A stretch of 52,202 nucleotides of DNA from Candidatus Rokuibacteriota bacterium (GCA_003221695.1 QHSX01000066.1:1-52202), one strand, 5' to 3'. Positions 16,181 to 24,715 are shown, numbered from the stretch's first letter. Numbers and translations: made by a program. The notes: generated by a model not told the origin, from the sequence alone.

Positions 16181-17344
16181 TCACCGGAGCAGCGCGCGGG
16201 CGATCACCATGCGGTGCACCTCGGAGGGACCCTCGCCGATCCGACGCACGCGCGCCTCGCGGTACCAGCGCTCCAGCGGGAACTCCTTGGCCACCCCGTA
16301 GCCGCCGTGAATCTGGACGGCGCCGTCGATGACGCGGCCGAGCACCTCGCTCGAATAGACCTTGGCGATCGAGGCCTCGACGCGCGCGTCCTCGCCGCGG
16401 TCGGCCTTCCACGCGCCGTCCCAGATGAGCCACCGCGCCGCGCGCAGCTCGACCTCGGCGTCGGCGAGCATCCACTGGATCGCCTGGCGCTGGCTCAGGG
16501 GGACGCCGAACGTCGAGCGCTGCTTGGCATGGGCGATCGCCATGCGGTGCGCGGCCGCTGCGACGCCGAGGTTGCACGCGGAGTAGGGGAAGCGGAGGCG
16601 CGTGAGGAGGTCGAGGCAGAGCGACAGACCACGCCCCTCCTGCCCCACGAGGTTCTCGGCGGGTACCGTGCAGTCCTCGAGCACGACCTCGTTCGGAATC
16701 GCGACGGTGCGAATCGTCCGGATCGGGCGCGCGGTGAAGCCAGGCGTCCCCCGCTCGATGATGAAGCAGGAGATCCCCTCGCGGCCCTTCGCGCGATCGG
16801 TGCGCACGAAGACGACGCCCCACTCCGCCTCGTGGGCGTGGGAGATGAACATCTTGGTCCCGTTGAGGACCCAGTGGTCACCGCGCTTCTCGCCCCGGCT
16901 CTGGATCGCGCCGGCCGGATCGGAGCCGCCGCTCGGCTCGGTGATCGCGAAGAAGGTGTGATACCCCTCGCGCAGCGCCGGCACGGCGTAGCGCTCGATC
17001 TGGTCCGTCGTGCCGCCCCAGATCACGGGCGGCGGGTTGCGCCCGAAGACGCCGCACCCGGGGTTGTAGAGGCCCATGCGGTGCTGCGACATCTCCTCGA
17101 GGAGCACGCACATGGCGAAGGTGCCGAGACCGCCGCCCCCGTACTCCTCGGGCGCGCCGAGACACCAGAGGCCAGCCGCCTTGGTCTTGGCCGCGAGCCG
17201 GCGGTGGTCCGCCTCGGGCAGCTCGGCCGCGTCGGGATCGATGCGCTGCTCGACGGGAATGATCTCGTCGCGGACGAAGCGCCGCACCTCGGCCCGGAGG
17301 GCCACGAGCTCGTCGGGGAGCCTGTAGCCGTCGAACACCGTCAT
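16181..17344 (-). CDS. Acyl-CoA dehydrogenase family protein
   Basis: A 387-aa flavoprotein expected to oxidise an acyl-CoA to the enoyl-CoA. Family blocks seen in order are FVRDEIIPVEQ, LGAPEEYGGGGLG, FFAITEPSGGSDPAG (FAD contact), VLNGTKMFISHA, CSCFII-like GISCFIIERGTPGF, LRFPYSACNLGVA, RSTFGVPLSQRQAIQ and the C-terminal QIHGGYGVAKEFPLERWYR, quoted in parts. The start is ATG at 17344 (MTVFDGYRLP); longer readings to 17815 run through the divergent RNA-binding protein gene and are rejected. Substrate chain length cannot be predicted, and no other beta-oxidation gene is adjacent. Confidence 0.87.
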   Translation of the reverse strand: MTVFDGYRLPDELVALRAEVRRFVRDEIIPVEQRIDPDAAELPEADHRRLAAKTKAAGLWCLGAPEEYGGGGLGTFAMCVLLEEMSQHRMGLYNPGCGVFGRNPPPVIWGGTTDQIERYAVPALREGYHTFFAITEPSGGSDPAGAIQSRGEKRGDHWVLNGTKMFISHAHEAEWGVVFVRTDRAKGREGISCFIIERGTPGFTARPIRTIRTVAIPNEVVLEDCTVPAENLVGQEGRGLSLCLDLLTRLRFPYSACNLGVAAAAHRMAIAHAKQRSTFGVPLSQRQAIQWMLADAEVELRAARWLIWDGAWKADRGEDARVEASIAKVYSSEVLGRVIDGAVQIHGGYGVAKEFPLERWYREARVRRIGEGPSEVHRMVIARALLR

Positions 17345-17388
17345 CGCGGTGGCTCCATGGGCGCAGGATGCCCGAGCGGCTTCCGGTG

Positions 17389-17430
17389 TACAATCCCTCT
17401 GTCTGGCGCGCCGGCTCAGACGAGAGCCGG
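17389..17430 (+). promoter_or_regulatory. Candidate promoter -10 and leader hairpin of RRM gene
   Basis: TGTACAAT at 17387-17394 resembles an extended -10 (TACAAT), with no convincing -35. A 6-bp perfect hairpin CCGGCT/AGCCGG lies at 17411-17430, leaving an untranslated leader of over 100 nt before the RRM protein start at 17514. Long leaders are common for cold-shock RNA-binding protein genes. The role is inference. Confidence 0.3.
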
Positions 17431-17513
17431 AGCTCACCAGCCCGCGTCTCCGGCGCTTCTTCCGCGATCTGGGACGTGCCGACTCTGCGGAAGACGTGGC
17501 AAGGAGACGCGCC

Positions 17514-17828
17514 ATGGCACAGAAGCTCTTCATCGGCGGCCTCCCGTTCTCCGTGACCAGTGAGCGTCTGCGTGAGGTCTTCGCCGCCGCCGGCACCGTC
17601 GAGTCCGCAACGGTCGTGACCGACAGCGGGACCGGGCGGTCACGTGGCTTCGGCTTCGTCGAGATGGCGACGCCGGAGGAGGCGCAGGAAGCCGTGTCGC
17701 GCTTCAACGGGCGCGATCTCGACGGGCGCCAGATCAAGGTCGAGCTCGCCAAGTCTCCGGACCGGAGCGGTAGCGGCGGGCGCCGTGAGGGGCCCAGCCG
17801 CGGACGGCCCCGCACCTCGCGCTGGTAG
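17514..17828 (+). CDS. RRM-domain RNA-binding protein (cold-inducible Rbp type)
   Basis: A 104-aa single RRM protein with RNP2 LFIGGL (residues 5-10), RNP1 RGFGFVEM (residues 44-51) and an Arg/Gly/Ser-rich tail. It should bind single-stranded RNA in the cytoplasm, as the bacterial and cyanobacterial Rbp proteins do. The ATG at 17514 is preceded by AAGGAG. A second gene of exactly the same length and design is at 36997-37311, and the two proteins are about 70% identical by eye. It is divergent from acyl-CoA dehydrogenase and convergent with the PatB-like gene. Confidence 0.9.
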   Translation: MAQKLFIGGLPFSVTSERLREVFAAAGTVESATVVTDSGTGRSRGFGFVEMATPEEAQEAVSRFNGRDLDGRQIKVELAKSPDRSGSGGRREGPSRGRPRTSRW

Positions 17829-17881
17829 CCGGAGCCCAGAACCTACCTCGACGTTCAGACTCGGTCGCGCGAGGTCGTCGG

Positions 17882-19039
17882 TCAGCGGAGCGCCGCGCGC
17901 ATGCGGTCCAGACCCTCCGTCAGGATCGCGCGGGGACACCCGAAGTTGAGCCGCACGAAGCCGGGGCCGCCGCGCCCGAAGGTGGTCCCGTCGTTCAGCG
18001 CCACGCGTGCCGTCTCGAGGAAGAAGGTGAACGGATCGCCATCGGGGATCGCGGCGTCGCGGCAGTCGAGCCAGGCGAGGTAGGTCGCCTCGGGCGGGGC
18101 CACCGCGACCCCGGGGAGGTGGCGCCGCACGTAGTCGACGAGGAAATCGCGGTTGGCCTCGAGGTAATTGATGAGCGCCTCGAGCCACGGCCCGCCGTCA
18201 CGGTAGGCCGCGAGCGCGGCCGTGTAGCCCAGAATGTTCACGCCGTACGCCATGTCCCCCCTCGCCGTCGCGAAGCGCTCGCGGAGCGCCGCGTTCGGGA
18301 TGACGGCGAGCCCGAGCTTGAGCCCGGCGAGGTTCCAGGTCTTGCTCGGCGCCATGAGTGTGATTGTCCGCTCGGCGATCGCGGGATCGAGCGAGGCGAT
18401 CGGAACGTGGCGGTGCGGGGGGAAGACGAGGTCCGAATGGATCTCATCCGCGACGATCGCGAGCCCCCGGGTAAGGCAGAGCTCCGCCAGGCGCTGGAGC
18501 TCCTCGCGGCGCCACACGCGCCCCACCGGATTGTGCGGGTTGCAGAGCAAGAGGACGCGCGTCCGTGGGGTGAGCGCGTGCTCGAGCGCCTCGAAGTCGA
18601 TGTCGTAGCGCCCGCCCGCGGACCACGCCAGGTCGGCTGCGTCCAGCGTGATCCCGACGTTCCCCGGTACGCGGAGCAGCGGCGGATAGAGGGGGACCTT
18701 CAGGAGCACGCCGTCCCCCGGCGTGGTGACCGCCCGACAGGCCACGTTGAAGCCCGGGATGACGCCGGGGATCAGCACCACCGCGTCGGGCTCGACGCGC
18801 CAGCCGTAGAGCTTCTGAAGGCGGTCGGCGAAGAGAGCGTGGAGCGGAGACGGCTCGAGGTTGTACCCGTAGCCGAAGACGCCGTGCTCGACGCGCTCGC
18901 GCAGGGCGCGGACCACTGGCTCGGGCGACGCGAAGTCCATGTCGGCGACCCAGAGCGGGATCACGCCCTCACCGTACTTCCGCCACTTGAAGCTCTCCGT
19001 GTGCCGCCGCTCGATCACCCGATCAAAGTCGAAGCTCAT
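17882..19039 (-). CDS. MalY/PatB-type PLP-dependent aminotransferase or C-S lyase
   Basis: A 385-aa fold-type I PLP enzyme. The N-terminal FDRVIERRHTESFKWRKYG and PLWVADMDFASPEPV are diagnostic of the MalY/PatB group (cystathionine beta-lyase activity, sometimes regulatory). Other motifs are LLCNPHNPVGRVW, the Asp-containing IVADEIHSDLVF and the PLP lysine in APSKTWNLAGLK. The likely reaction is beta-elimination on cystathionine or cysteine conjugates, giving thiol, pyruvate and ammonia. ATG at 19039 is followed directly by family sequence. It is divergent from the PanE-like gene with a 42-bp gap. Confidence 0.85.
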   Translation of the reverse strand: MSFDFDRVIERRHTESFKWRKYGEGVIPLWVADMDFASPEPVVRALRERVEHGVFGYGYNLEPSPLHALFADRLQKLYGWRVEPDAVVLIPGVIPGFNVACRAVTTPGDGVLLKVPLYPPLLRVPGNVGITLDAADLAWSAGGRYDIDFEALEHALTPRTRVLLLCNPHNPVGRVWRREELQRLAELCLTRGLAIVADEIHSDLVFPPHRHVPIASLDPAIAERTITLMAPSKTWNLAGLKLGLAVIPNAALRERFATARGDMAYGVNILGYTAALAAYRDGGPWLEALINYLEANRDFLVDYVRRHLPGVAVAPPEATYLAWLDCRDAAIPDGDPFTFFLETARVALNDGTTFGRGGPGFVRLNFGCPRAILTEGLDRMRAALR

Positions 19040-19081
19040 GGCGCTTCACGTTATCATGCTCGCTCAGAAGGGGGGCGTGAC

Positions 19082-20116
19082 ATGCGAATCGGGATCGTCG
19101 GAGCGGGCGCGATCGGGAGCGTGGTGGGCGGGCTGCTCACGAACGCGGGGCACGACGTGACGCTGATCGACCAGTGGCCGGAACACGTCGAGGCGATGCG
19201 GAGGCACGGGCTCCGGCTCTCCGGGACGTGCGGCGAGCACGTCGTCAAGGTCACGGCGCGCCACCTCCACGAGGCGCAGGCGATCGAGGAGCCGTTCGAC
19301 GCGGTGTTCGTGGCGGTGAAGTCGTACGACACGGAGTGGGCGACGGCGCTCGCGGTGCGGCATCTGCGGGAGCCGGGCGGGGTCGTGGTGGACTTTCAGA
19401 ACGGGCTCAACGACGAGCGGGTGGCGGCGATCGCGGGGCGGGCGCGGACGCTCGGCTGCGTGATCACGATCGGGGCGGGCCTGTACGAGCCCGGCCACGC
19501 GACGCGCACCGACACGGGGAAGGTCGGCTTCAAGGTCGGCGAGCTGGACGGGCAGGAGACCGCGCGGGCGCGCGAGCTCGCGCGCATCCTGAACGACGTC
19601 GCGCCCGCGCACGTCACGACGAACCTCTGGGGCGAGCGCTGGTCGAAGCTCGCCGTCAACTGTATGGCGAACCCGCTCGCCGGCCTGTCGGGGTTGGGGT
19701 CGGCGGAGGTGCGGAGCGAGCCGGTCCCGCGCCGCCTCGCGATCGCGATCGCCGCCGAGGTCGTCAGGGTCGGCCGCGCGTCGGGCTACGAGATCGAGCC
19801 GATCTACGGGATCGCCGCCCAACGGTTCGTCGACGCAATGGAGGGGCGCGGCCTCGCCGACGTCGAGCGCGACATGGCGGCGGGCGCGCGCCACCTCTCG
19901 GGCGGCCGGCCCTCGCTCCTTCAGGATGTGCTCCGCGGGCGGCGGACGGAGATCGACTACCTCAACGGGTACGTCTCGACCGCGGGCCGTCGCGTCGGCG
20001 TCCCCACGCCCGTCAACGACGCGGTGGTCAAGGCGATCCGCGACCACGGCGTCGGCCGGCTCAAGCCCGACCCGAAGCACCTCGAGGCGCTCGCGCGGAT
20101 CCTGCCGGGCCCATGA
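19082..20116 (+). CDS. Ketopantoate reductase-family (ApbA/PanE) protein
   Basis: A 344-aa NADPH-dependent reductase. The N-terminal nucleotide-binding motif GAGAIG is at residues 7-12. The family lysine is in VAVKSYDTE, and LWGERWSKLAVNCMANPLAGL carries the second catalytic region. The C-terminal GRRTEIDYLNGYV and GVPTPVND complete the family pattern. Ketopantoate reduction for pantothenate is the textbook role, but many paralogues act on other 2-oxo acids and no other pan gene is near. Start ATG 19082 has a GGGGGG Shine-Dalgarno. Its stop overlaps the next start (ATGA). Confidence 0.85.
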   Translation: MRIGIVGAGAIGSVVGGLLTNAGHDVTLIDQWPEHVEAMRRHGLRLSGTCGEHVVKVTARHLHEAQAIEEPFDAVFVAVKSYDTEWATALAVRHLREPGGVVVDFQNGLNDERVAAIAGRARTLGCVITIGAGLYEPGHATRTDTGKVGFKVGELDGQETARARELARILNDVAPAHVTTNLWGERWSKLAVNCMANPLAGLSGLGSAEVRSEPVPRRLAIAIAAEVVRVGRASGYEIEPIYGIAAQRFVDAMEGRGLADVERDMAAGARHLSGGRPSLLQDVLRGRRTEIDYLNGYVSTAGRRVGVPTPVNDAVVKAIRDHGVGRLKPDPKHLEALARILPGP

Positions 20117-20604
20117 CGGTCGACGAGTACCACCACCTGTCACGCGAGGCGCGGCTGGCGCGCCTCGCACGGACGGCGGGCGAGCTCGTCGCCGCGATTG
20201 CCGGCCGGGGGGACGACGTGCTCTCGCGGCGCCCGGACGCGACCAGCTGGGCCGCGAAGGAAGTCCTCTGCCACCTGCGCGACAACGAGGAGTCGTTCCT
20301 CGACCGCCTGCGCATGATTGTGACGATGGACGAGCCGCACTTTCCCCGGTCGAACCCGAACCGCTGGGCGGAGGAGCGTCAGTATCTCGGGAACGACGCG
20401 ACCGAAGCGCTCGACGCGTTCGGGCGGCGCCGCGAGGAGACGCTCGCCCTCCTCGGATCGCTCGCGCCGCGCGCGTGGGAACAGGGCGGCGTCCATCTCG
20501 ACGCGCGCGGCCGGCGGACCATCGACGAGTTCGTGAGCGTGATCGCCTGGCACGACGACAACCACCTGGACCAGCTCCGGCGCGCGCTCGAGGGGCGCCC
20601 CTAG
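20113..20604 (+). CDS. DinB-fold (damage-inducible YfiT/DinB superfamily) protein
   Basis: A 163-aa four-helix-bundle protein of the DinB/YfiT superfamily, not the Pol IV DinB. The three metal-binding histidines are placed as usual: one in VLCHLRDNEESF and two in AWHDDNHLDQL. Members are metal-dependent thiol S-transferases or hydrolases, with substrates mostly unknown. ATGA overlap with the PanE-like gene implies translational coupling. No specific substrate can be assigned. Confidence 0.8.
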   Translation: MTVDEYHHLSREARLARLARTAGELVAAIAGRGDDVLSRRPDATSWAAKEVLCHLRDNEESFLDRLRMIVTMDEPHFPRSNPNRWAEERQYLGNDATEALDAFGRRREETLALLGSLAPRAWEQGGVHLDARGRRTIDEFVSVIAWHDDNHLDQLRRALEGRP

Positions 20605-20672
20605 CGACGTTCTTGCCTGCGCCGCATGGTATCGTTCGGCGAGGTCGGCTGTTCCCCGAGAGGAGCGATGCG

Positions 20673-22304
20673 ATGGCACGGATGACCGGTGGCGAGGCGC
20701 TCGTGAAGCAGCTCTACCGGGAAGGCGTACGGGTGGTGTTCGGCCTGCCCGGTGTCCAGCTCTACGGCGTGGTGGCCGCGCTCCGGGACGAGCCCGGGAT
20801 CCGCTTCGTGGTCACCCGCCACGAGCAGGCGACGAGCTACATGGCCGACGGCTATGCCCGCGCCGGCGCGACCTTCGGCACCGCGCTCGTCGTGCCGGGG
20901 CCCGGGCTCCTCAACGCGTCCGCCGGCCTCAGCACGGCCTACGCCGCGTCCTCACCGGTGCTGATGCTCGCGGGCCAGATCCCGAAGGCCCAGCTCGGGA
21001 AGAACATCGGCGTGCTCCACGAGGTCAACGATCAGCTCGACGCGATCGCGCCGGTCACGAAATGGCGCCGGCGCGTGCTCGAGGTCGCCGACGTCGCGCG
21101 TGCCGCCCACGAGGCGGTCGAGCAGCTCCGGACGGGGCGGCCGCGCCCGGTCCACCTCGAGATGCCGCCCGACACGATGGAGAGCGAGGACGAGGTGGAG
21201 CTCGTCGACCCGAGCCGTGCCGAGCGGCCCGCGGCGCCGGGTTCCGACACCGACCGTGCGGCGGGAATGCTCCTCGCGGCCGAGCGTCCCGTGATCTACG
21301 CGGGCGGTGGCGTCCACCTCTCCGGCTGCCACGACGTGCTCGCCGCCGTGGCCGAGTACCTCCAGGCGGGCGTCGTCCAGTCGGCCGAGGGCAAGGGCGC
21401 GGTCGGCGACGCGAGCGACCTCTCGCTCGGCGCGGCGCTCTGGCGAGAGAGCGCCCTCCGGCGCCACTTCGAGGCGGCCGACGTGATCCTCGTCGTCGGC
21501 AGCCGCCTGGCCCTCGCCGCCCCGAGGCCCGAGCAGCAGGTGATCCAGGTCGACGTGGACGCCGGGGAGATCGGGAAGAACCACGCGAAGACCTTCGGGC
21601 TCGTGGGCGACGCCCGCGCGACGCTGGGCGAGCTCCTGGAGCGGCTCCGCGCGAGCGCGCCGCCGCGAGGTTCGCGCAAGGCCGAGCGGGAGGCGCTGCG
21701 CGCCGAGATCGCGGCGAGCATGACCCTGGAGCCGAACGCGTCGATCCTCACGTCGCTGCGTGCGGGTACGCCGGAGGACGCGATCGTCGTCGCGGGCATG
21801 ACCCAGATCGGCTATTACTCGCGCCCGTTCTGGCCCGTGTACCAGCCGCGGACCTACCTCACGTCGTCCTACTCGGGGAACCTCGGCTACGAGTACCCGA
21901 CCGCGCTCGGCGCCAAAGTCGCGTGCCCCAAGCGGCCCGTGGTGGCGATCTGCGGGGACGGCGGCTTCCTCTACAACGCGCAGGAGCTGGCGACGGCGGT
22001 GCTCCACCGGATCAGCATCGTCGCCGTCGTCTTCAACGACAACGCCTACGGCAACGTCGCGCGCGACCTGGACGAGGCCTGGGGCGGGAGCTACGCGGCC
22101 GCGCTCTCTAACCCGGACTTCATGAAGCTCGCCGACGCGTACGGCGTGGTCGGCATGCGCGCCACCGACCCGACGGACGTGGGGGCGCTCGTCCGGGACG
22201 CGATCCAGCTCGATCGCCCGGTGCTGATCGAGGTGCCCGTCGCGCGGATGGCCCGCCCGCCCTTCTTCGCGCCCCTGCGCGCGCCGGCGAAGTACACGCG
22301 CTGA
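20673..22304 (+). CDS. Thiamine diphosphate-requiring enzyme, acetolactate synthase-like
   Basis: A 543-aa TPP enzyme of the AHAS/benzoylformate decarboxylase/oxalyl-CoA decarboxylase superfamily. The N-terminal Pyr domain has catalytic Glu51 in TRHEQATSYMADGYAR. The middle domain has the nucleotide-like fold seen in RPVIYAGGGV and ILVVGSRLA. The C-terminal PP domain has the GDGGF...FNDN TPP/Mg motif (GDGGFLYNAQELATAV, FNDNAYGN). Start ATG 20673 has GAGAGGAG upstream. No ilvN regulatory subunit is adjacent, so a biosynthetic AHAS role is unlikely; a decarboxylase or carboligase of unknown substrate is the best call. It forms a loose cluster with the reductase and DinB-fold genes upstream. Confidence 0.85.
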   Translation: MARMTGGEALVKQLYREGVRVVFGLPGVQLYGVVAALRDEPGIRFVVTRHEQATSYMADGYARAGATFGTALVVPGPGLLNASAGLSTAYAASSPVLMLAGQIPKAQLGKNIGVLHEVNDQLDAIAPVTKWRRRVLEVADVARAAHEAVEQLRTGRPRPVHLEMPPDTMESEDEVELVDPSRAERPAAPGSDTDRAAGMLLAAERPVIYAGGGVHLSGCHDVLAAVAEYLQAGVVQSAEGKGAVGDASDLSLGAALWRESALRRHFEAADVILVVGSRLALAAPRPEQQVIQVDVDAGEIGKNHAKTFGLVGDARATLGELLERLRASAPPRGSRKAEREALRAEIAASMTLEPNASILTSLRAGTPEDAIVVAGMTQIGYYSRPFWPVYQPRTYLTSSYSGNLGYEYPTALGAKVACPKRPVVAICGDGGFLYNAQELATAVLHRISIVAVVFNDNAYGNVARDLDEAWGGSYAAALSNPDFMKLADAYGVVGMRATDPTDVGALVRDAIQLDRPVLIEVPVARMARPPFFAPLRAPAKYTR

Positions 22305-22323
22305 GCCTCTCGCGGCAGGCGCG

Positions 22324-22527
22324 TCAGCGCTGGCGCGGGACGCTTCGGTGGTACTGACGGCCGCAGTACGTACAGCGGAACCAGCCCCGGACCGCGCGGC
22401 GCACCAGGCGCCGGCAGTGCGGGCAGCGCTGCAGGACGCGGCCGAAGTACCAGTAGACGCCCAGGGCGACCACGCCGAGCGCGGCGAGCGCCCACGGCGA
22501 CGTCAGGAACGACGCGAGGAACGCCAT
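22324..22527 (-). CDS. Small membrane protein with C4 zinc ribbon
   Basis: A 67-aa protein. Residues about 8-27 form one membrane helix (SPWALAALGVVALGVYWYF), followed by a cytoplasmic or exposed zinc ribbon with CPHC and CTYC spaced 16 residues apart. The start is ATG at 22527, chosen because the longer frame lacks family sense and runs across the divergent NRAMP-like gene start. No family name is assigned. It is convergent with the TPP enzyme and divergent from the transporter, 31 bp apart. Confidence 0.65.
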   Translation of the reverse strand: MAFLASFLTSPWALAALGVVALGVYWYFGRVLQRCPHCRRLVRRAVRGWFRCTYCGRQYHRSVPRQR

Positions 22528-22558
22528 TGGAGCCGAGCGCGATCGTACCACGCGCGGG

Positions 22559-23869
22559 ATGGCGCATAATGGGACCGTCTTCATGATCGAGACCGAGGAG
22601 ACCGAGCGACACAGCCACAACCCACTCGTCCGCTACTTCAAGCTGCTGGGCCCGGGCCTCGTCACCGGCGCATCGGACGACGACCCGAGCGGGATCACGA
22701 CGTACTCGATCGCGGGCGCCTCTCTCGGCTACAGCATGCTCTGGACGGCGCTCGCCACCTTCCCGCTGATGGCCGCGGTCCAGCTCATCTGCGCGCGAAT
22801 AGGCCTCGTGACCGGCCGCGGCCTGGCGGGCGCGTTGCGCCACCACTACCCGCGTCCGTTCCTCTACGCCGCGTGCCTCGTGCTCCTCGTCGCCAACGTC
22901 TTCAACATCGCCGCCGACCTGGCCGGCATGGCGGAGTCCGCGGCGATGCTGACCGGCGCCCCAACGCACGTGTTCGTACCGCTCTTCGGCGTCGGCATCA
23001 TGCTCGTCACCGTGTACACGAGCTACGCGACCTTCGCGAAGTGCCTCAAGTGGATGACCGCCGTGCTCGTCTCCTACGTCGTGGCGGCCTTCATCGCCCG
23101 GCCCGACTGGCGGGCCGTGCTCGGCGCCACCGTGGTGCCGGAGATCCGCTGGGACCCCTTGTACGTCGGGACGCTCGTCGGAGTGCTCGGGACGACGATC
23201 TCTCCCTACCTCTTTTTCTGGCAGGCCTCGCAGGAGGTCGAAGAGGAGAAAGCGCGCGGCAAGCGGACGTCGGCGCAGCGGCGCGGCGCGACGCCACACG
23301 AACTCTCCGACGCCAGGCTCGACGTCAACACGGGCATGCTCTTCTCGAACGTGGTGATGTACTTCATCATTCTCGCGACGGCCAGCACCCTCAACCGCGC
23401 GGGCACGACGGAGATCGAAACGGCGCGCGAGGCCGCCGAGGCGCTCAGGCCGCTCGCCGGCGAGACCGCCTACCTCCTCTTCGGGCTCGGGCTGATCGGT
23501 ACGGGGCTCCTCGCGGTGCCGGTCCTGGCGGGCTCGGCATCGTTCGCCGTCGCGGAGGTCTTTGGCTGGCGGTCGGGGCTGGACCTCTCGCCCCGGCGCG
23601 GCCGCCGGTTCTACCTCGTCTTCGCGGGCGCGATCGTGGGCGGCATGCTGCTCGACGCGTTCAGGATGAACCCGATCCGGATGCTCTTCTTGTCTGCGGT
23701 CCTCAACGGCCTCCTCGCGCCGCCGCTCCTGCTGCTCGTCATGCTCGTGAGCAACGATGCCAGGATCATGGGCGAGCACACGAACGGCGTCTGGCTGAAC
23801 GTTCTGGGATGGGCGGCGACGACCGTCATGGCGGCCGCCGCGACGGCGTTGTTCCTCACGTCGGCATGA
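22559..23869 (+). CDS. NRAMP-like divalent cation transporter with altered metal-binding motifs
   Basis: A 436-aa integral membrane protein of the NRAMP superfamily with about 11 hydrophobic helices. The TM1 metal motif, DPGN in canonical Mn/Fe transporters, reads DDDPSG at residues 40-45. The TM6 motif (usually MPHN) reads TTISPYLFF at about residues 212-220, with no methionine. Such changes occur in NRAMP-related groups that carry other ions, including Mg-transporting relatives, so Mn/Fe specificity should not be assumed. The start at 22559 is uncertain; an in-frame ATG at 22583 is equally good. The stop overlaps the DUF420 gene (ATGA). Confidence 0.85.
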   Translation: MAHNGTVFMIETEETERHSHNPLVRYFKLLGPGLVTGASDDDPSGITTYSIAGASLGYSMLWTALATFPLMAAVQLICARIGLVTGRGLAGALRHHYPRPFLYAACLVLLVANVFNIAADLAGMAESAAMLTGAPTHVFVPLFGVGIMLVTVYTSYATFAKCLKWMTAVLVSYVVAAFIARPDWRAVLGATVVPEIRWDPLYVGTLVGVLGTTISPYLFFWQASQEVEEEKARGKRTSAQRRGATPHELSDARLDVNTGMLFSNVVMYFIILATASTLNRAGTTEIETAREAAEALRPLAGETAYLLFGLGLIGTGLLAVPVLAGSASFAVAEVFGWRSGLDLSPRRGRRFYLVFAGAIVGGMLLDAFRMNPIRMLFLSAVLNGLLAPPLLLLVMLVSNDARIMGEHTNGVWLNVLGWAATTVMAAAATALFLTSA

Positions 23870-24384
23870 AGGACCGCGCCGCCTTGTGGCTCATCGGCGC
23901 GATCTCGGTGGGGGTCGTCCTCCTGGTCGCGTTCCTCCTGCTCGGGCACCGACGGGACGCAGCGATCGCGCCCACGGTCGCCGCGCTGCCGCTCCTCAAC
24001 GCGTGCCTCAACGCCACGAGCGCGGCACTGCTCACGGCGGGCTACCTCTTTATTCGTGACAAGCGCGTGGCCGCGCACCGGGCGTGCATGGTCTCCGCTC
24101 TCGTGGCGTCAAGCCTCTTTCTCGTCTCTTACGTGACCTATCACGCCCTCGCGGGCTCGCGGCCGTTCGGCGGGCAGGGCTGGGTCCGGCGCGTCTACTT
24201 CCTCCTCCTGGTCTCGCACGTCGTCCTGGCCGCGGCCATCGTGCCACTCGCGCTGACCACGGTCTACCGGGCGCTCAGCGGCAACTTCGCGCGGCACGTG
24301 AGGATCGCCCGCTGGACGCTCCCCCTCTGGCTCTACGTCTCCGTAACGGGGGTGCTCGTCTACTGGATGCTGTACCACCACTGA
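23866..24384 (+). CDS. DUF420 family membrane protein
   Basis: A 172-aa protein with five predicted membrane segments. The DUF420 pattern is clear: LPLLNACLNATSAALLTAGY, HRACMVSALVASSLFLVSY, TYHALAGSRPFGGQG, FLLLVSHVVLA and the C-terminal RWTLPLWLYVSVTGVLVYWML, quoted in parts. Conserved histidines at the membrane surface suggest metal or haem contact; relatives are linked to cytochrome oxidase assembly, but no oxidase gene is here. It is coupled to the NRAMP-like gene by an ATGA overlap, and its stop is 2 nt before a strong hairpin. Confidence 0.83.
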   Translation: MKDRAALWLIGAISVGVVLLVAFLLLGHRRDAAIAPTVAALPLLNACLNATSAALLTAGYLFIRDKRVAAHRACMVSALVASSLFLVSYVTYHALAGSRPFGGQGWVRRVYFLLLVSHVVLAAAIVPLALTTVYRALSGNFARHVRIARWTLPLWLYVSVTGVLVYWMLYHH

Positions 24385-24386
24385 TG

Positions 24387-24418
24387 TTGAGGGGGGACCC
24401 GCGACGGTCCCCCCTCAA
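24387..24418 (+). terminator. Strong 13-bp hairpin after DUF420
   Basis: A perfect inverted repeat, 13 bp per arm (24387-24399 and 24406-24418) with a 6-nt loop, begins two bases after the DUF420 stop. It lacks a T-run, so it may end transcription with a factor or protect the 3' end. The 3' arm recurs in the three repeats that follow. Confidence 0.6.
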
Positions 24419-24610
24419 GCTCCCCTGTTCGCGCCTCGAGCGAGCGTGAGGCTCGCTCGCTTCGGCGGCCGACCCGCGACGGTCCCCCCTCAAGCTCCCC
24501 TGTCCGCGCCTCGAGCGAGCGTGAGGCTCGCTCGCTTCGGCGGCCGACCCGCGACGGTCCCCCCTCAAGCTCCCCTGTTCGCGCCTCGAGCGAGCGTGAG
24601 GCTCGCTCGC
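24396..24610. repeat. Three direct 75-bp repeats with internal hairpins
   Basis: Units begin at 24396, 24471 and 24546 with exact 75-bp spacing and very few differences; the third is cut after about 65 bp. Each unit contains a 9-bp stem CGAGCGAGC/GCTCGCTCG with a 5-nt loop, and the GGTCCCCCCTCAAG arm of the upstream terminator. The 337-nt stretch 24385-24721 has no gene; it holds these repeats and two further hairpins. There are no spacers, so it is not a CRISPR array. Confidence 0.85.
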
Positions 24611-24647
24611 GTCCGCGGTCCACCTGCCCCTAGGACCTGCGGTTCGA

Positions 24648-24666
24648 GCGGCGGCTTTGCCGCCGC
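24648..24666. other. 8-bp GC hairpin with TTT loop
   Basis: GCGGCGGC-ttt-GCCGCCGC is a perfect stem-loop between the 75-bp repeats and the PhzF terminator. No gene context decides its role. Confidence 0.4.
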
Positions 24667-24688
24667 AATCGAGTCCTGGGGGAGGTCT

Positions 24689-24715
24689 CGGAGGGGGCCG
24701 TCGAGGCCCCCTCCG
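24689..24715 (-). terminator. 11-bp hairpin after PhzF
   Basis: CGGAGGGGGCC-gtcga-GGCCCCCTCCG is a perfect inverted repeat starting 7 bases past the PhzF-like stop. It has no T-run on the minus strand, but its placement fits a bidirectional or factor-assisted terminator between two converging units. Confidence 0.55.

Noticed and set aside
20113-20604. DNA polymerase IV (dinB)
   Set aside because: The product is a 163-aa four-helix DinB/YfiT-fold protein with metal-binding histidines. It is not a Y-family polymerase.
24396-24610. CRISPR array
   Set aside because: Units of 75 bp adjoin each other with no unique spacers, and no cas gene is near.
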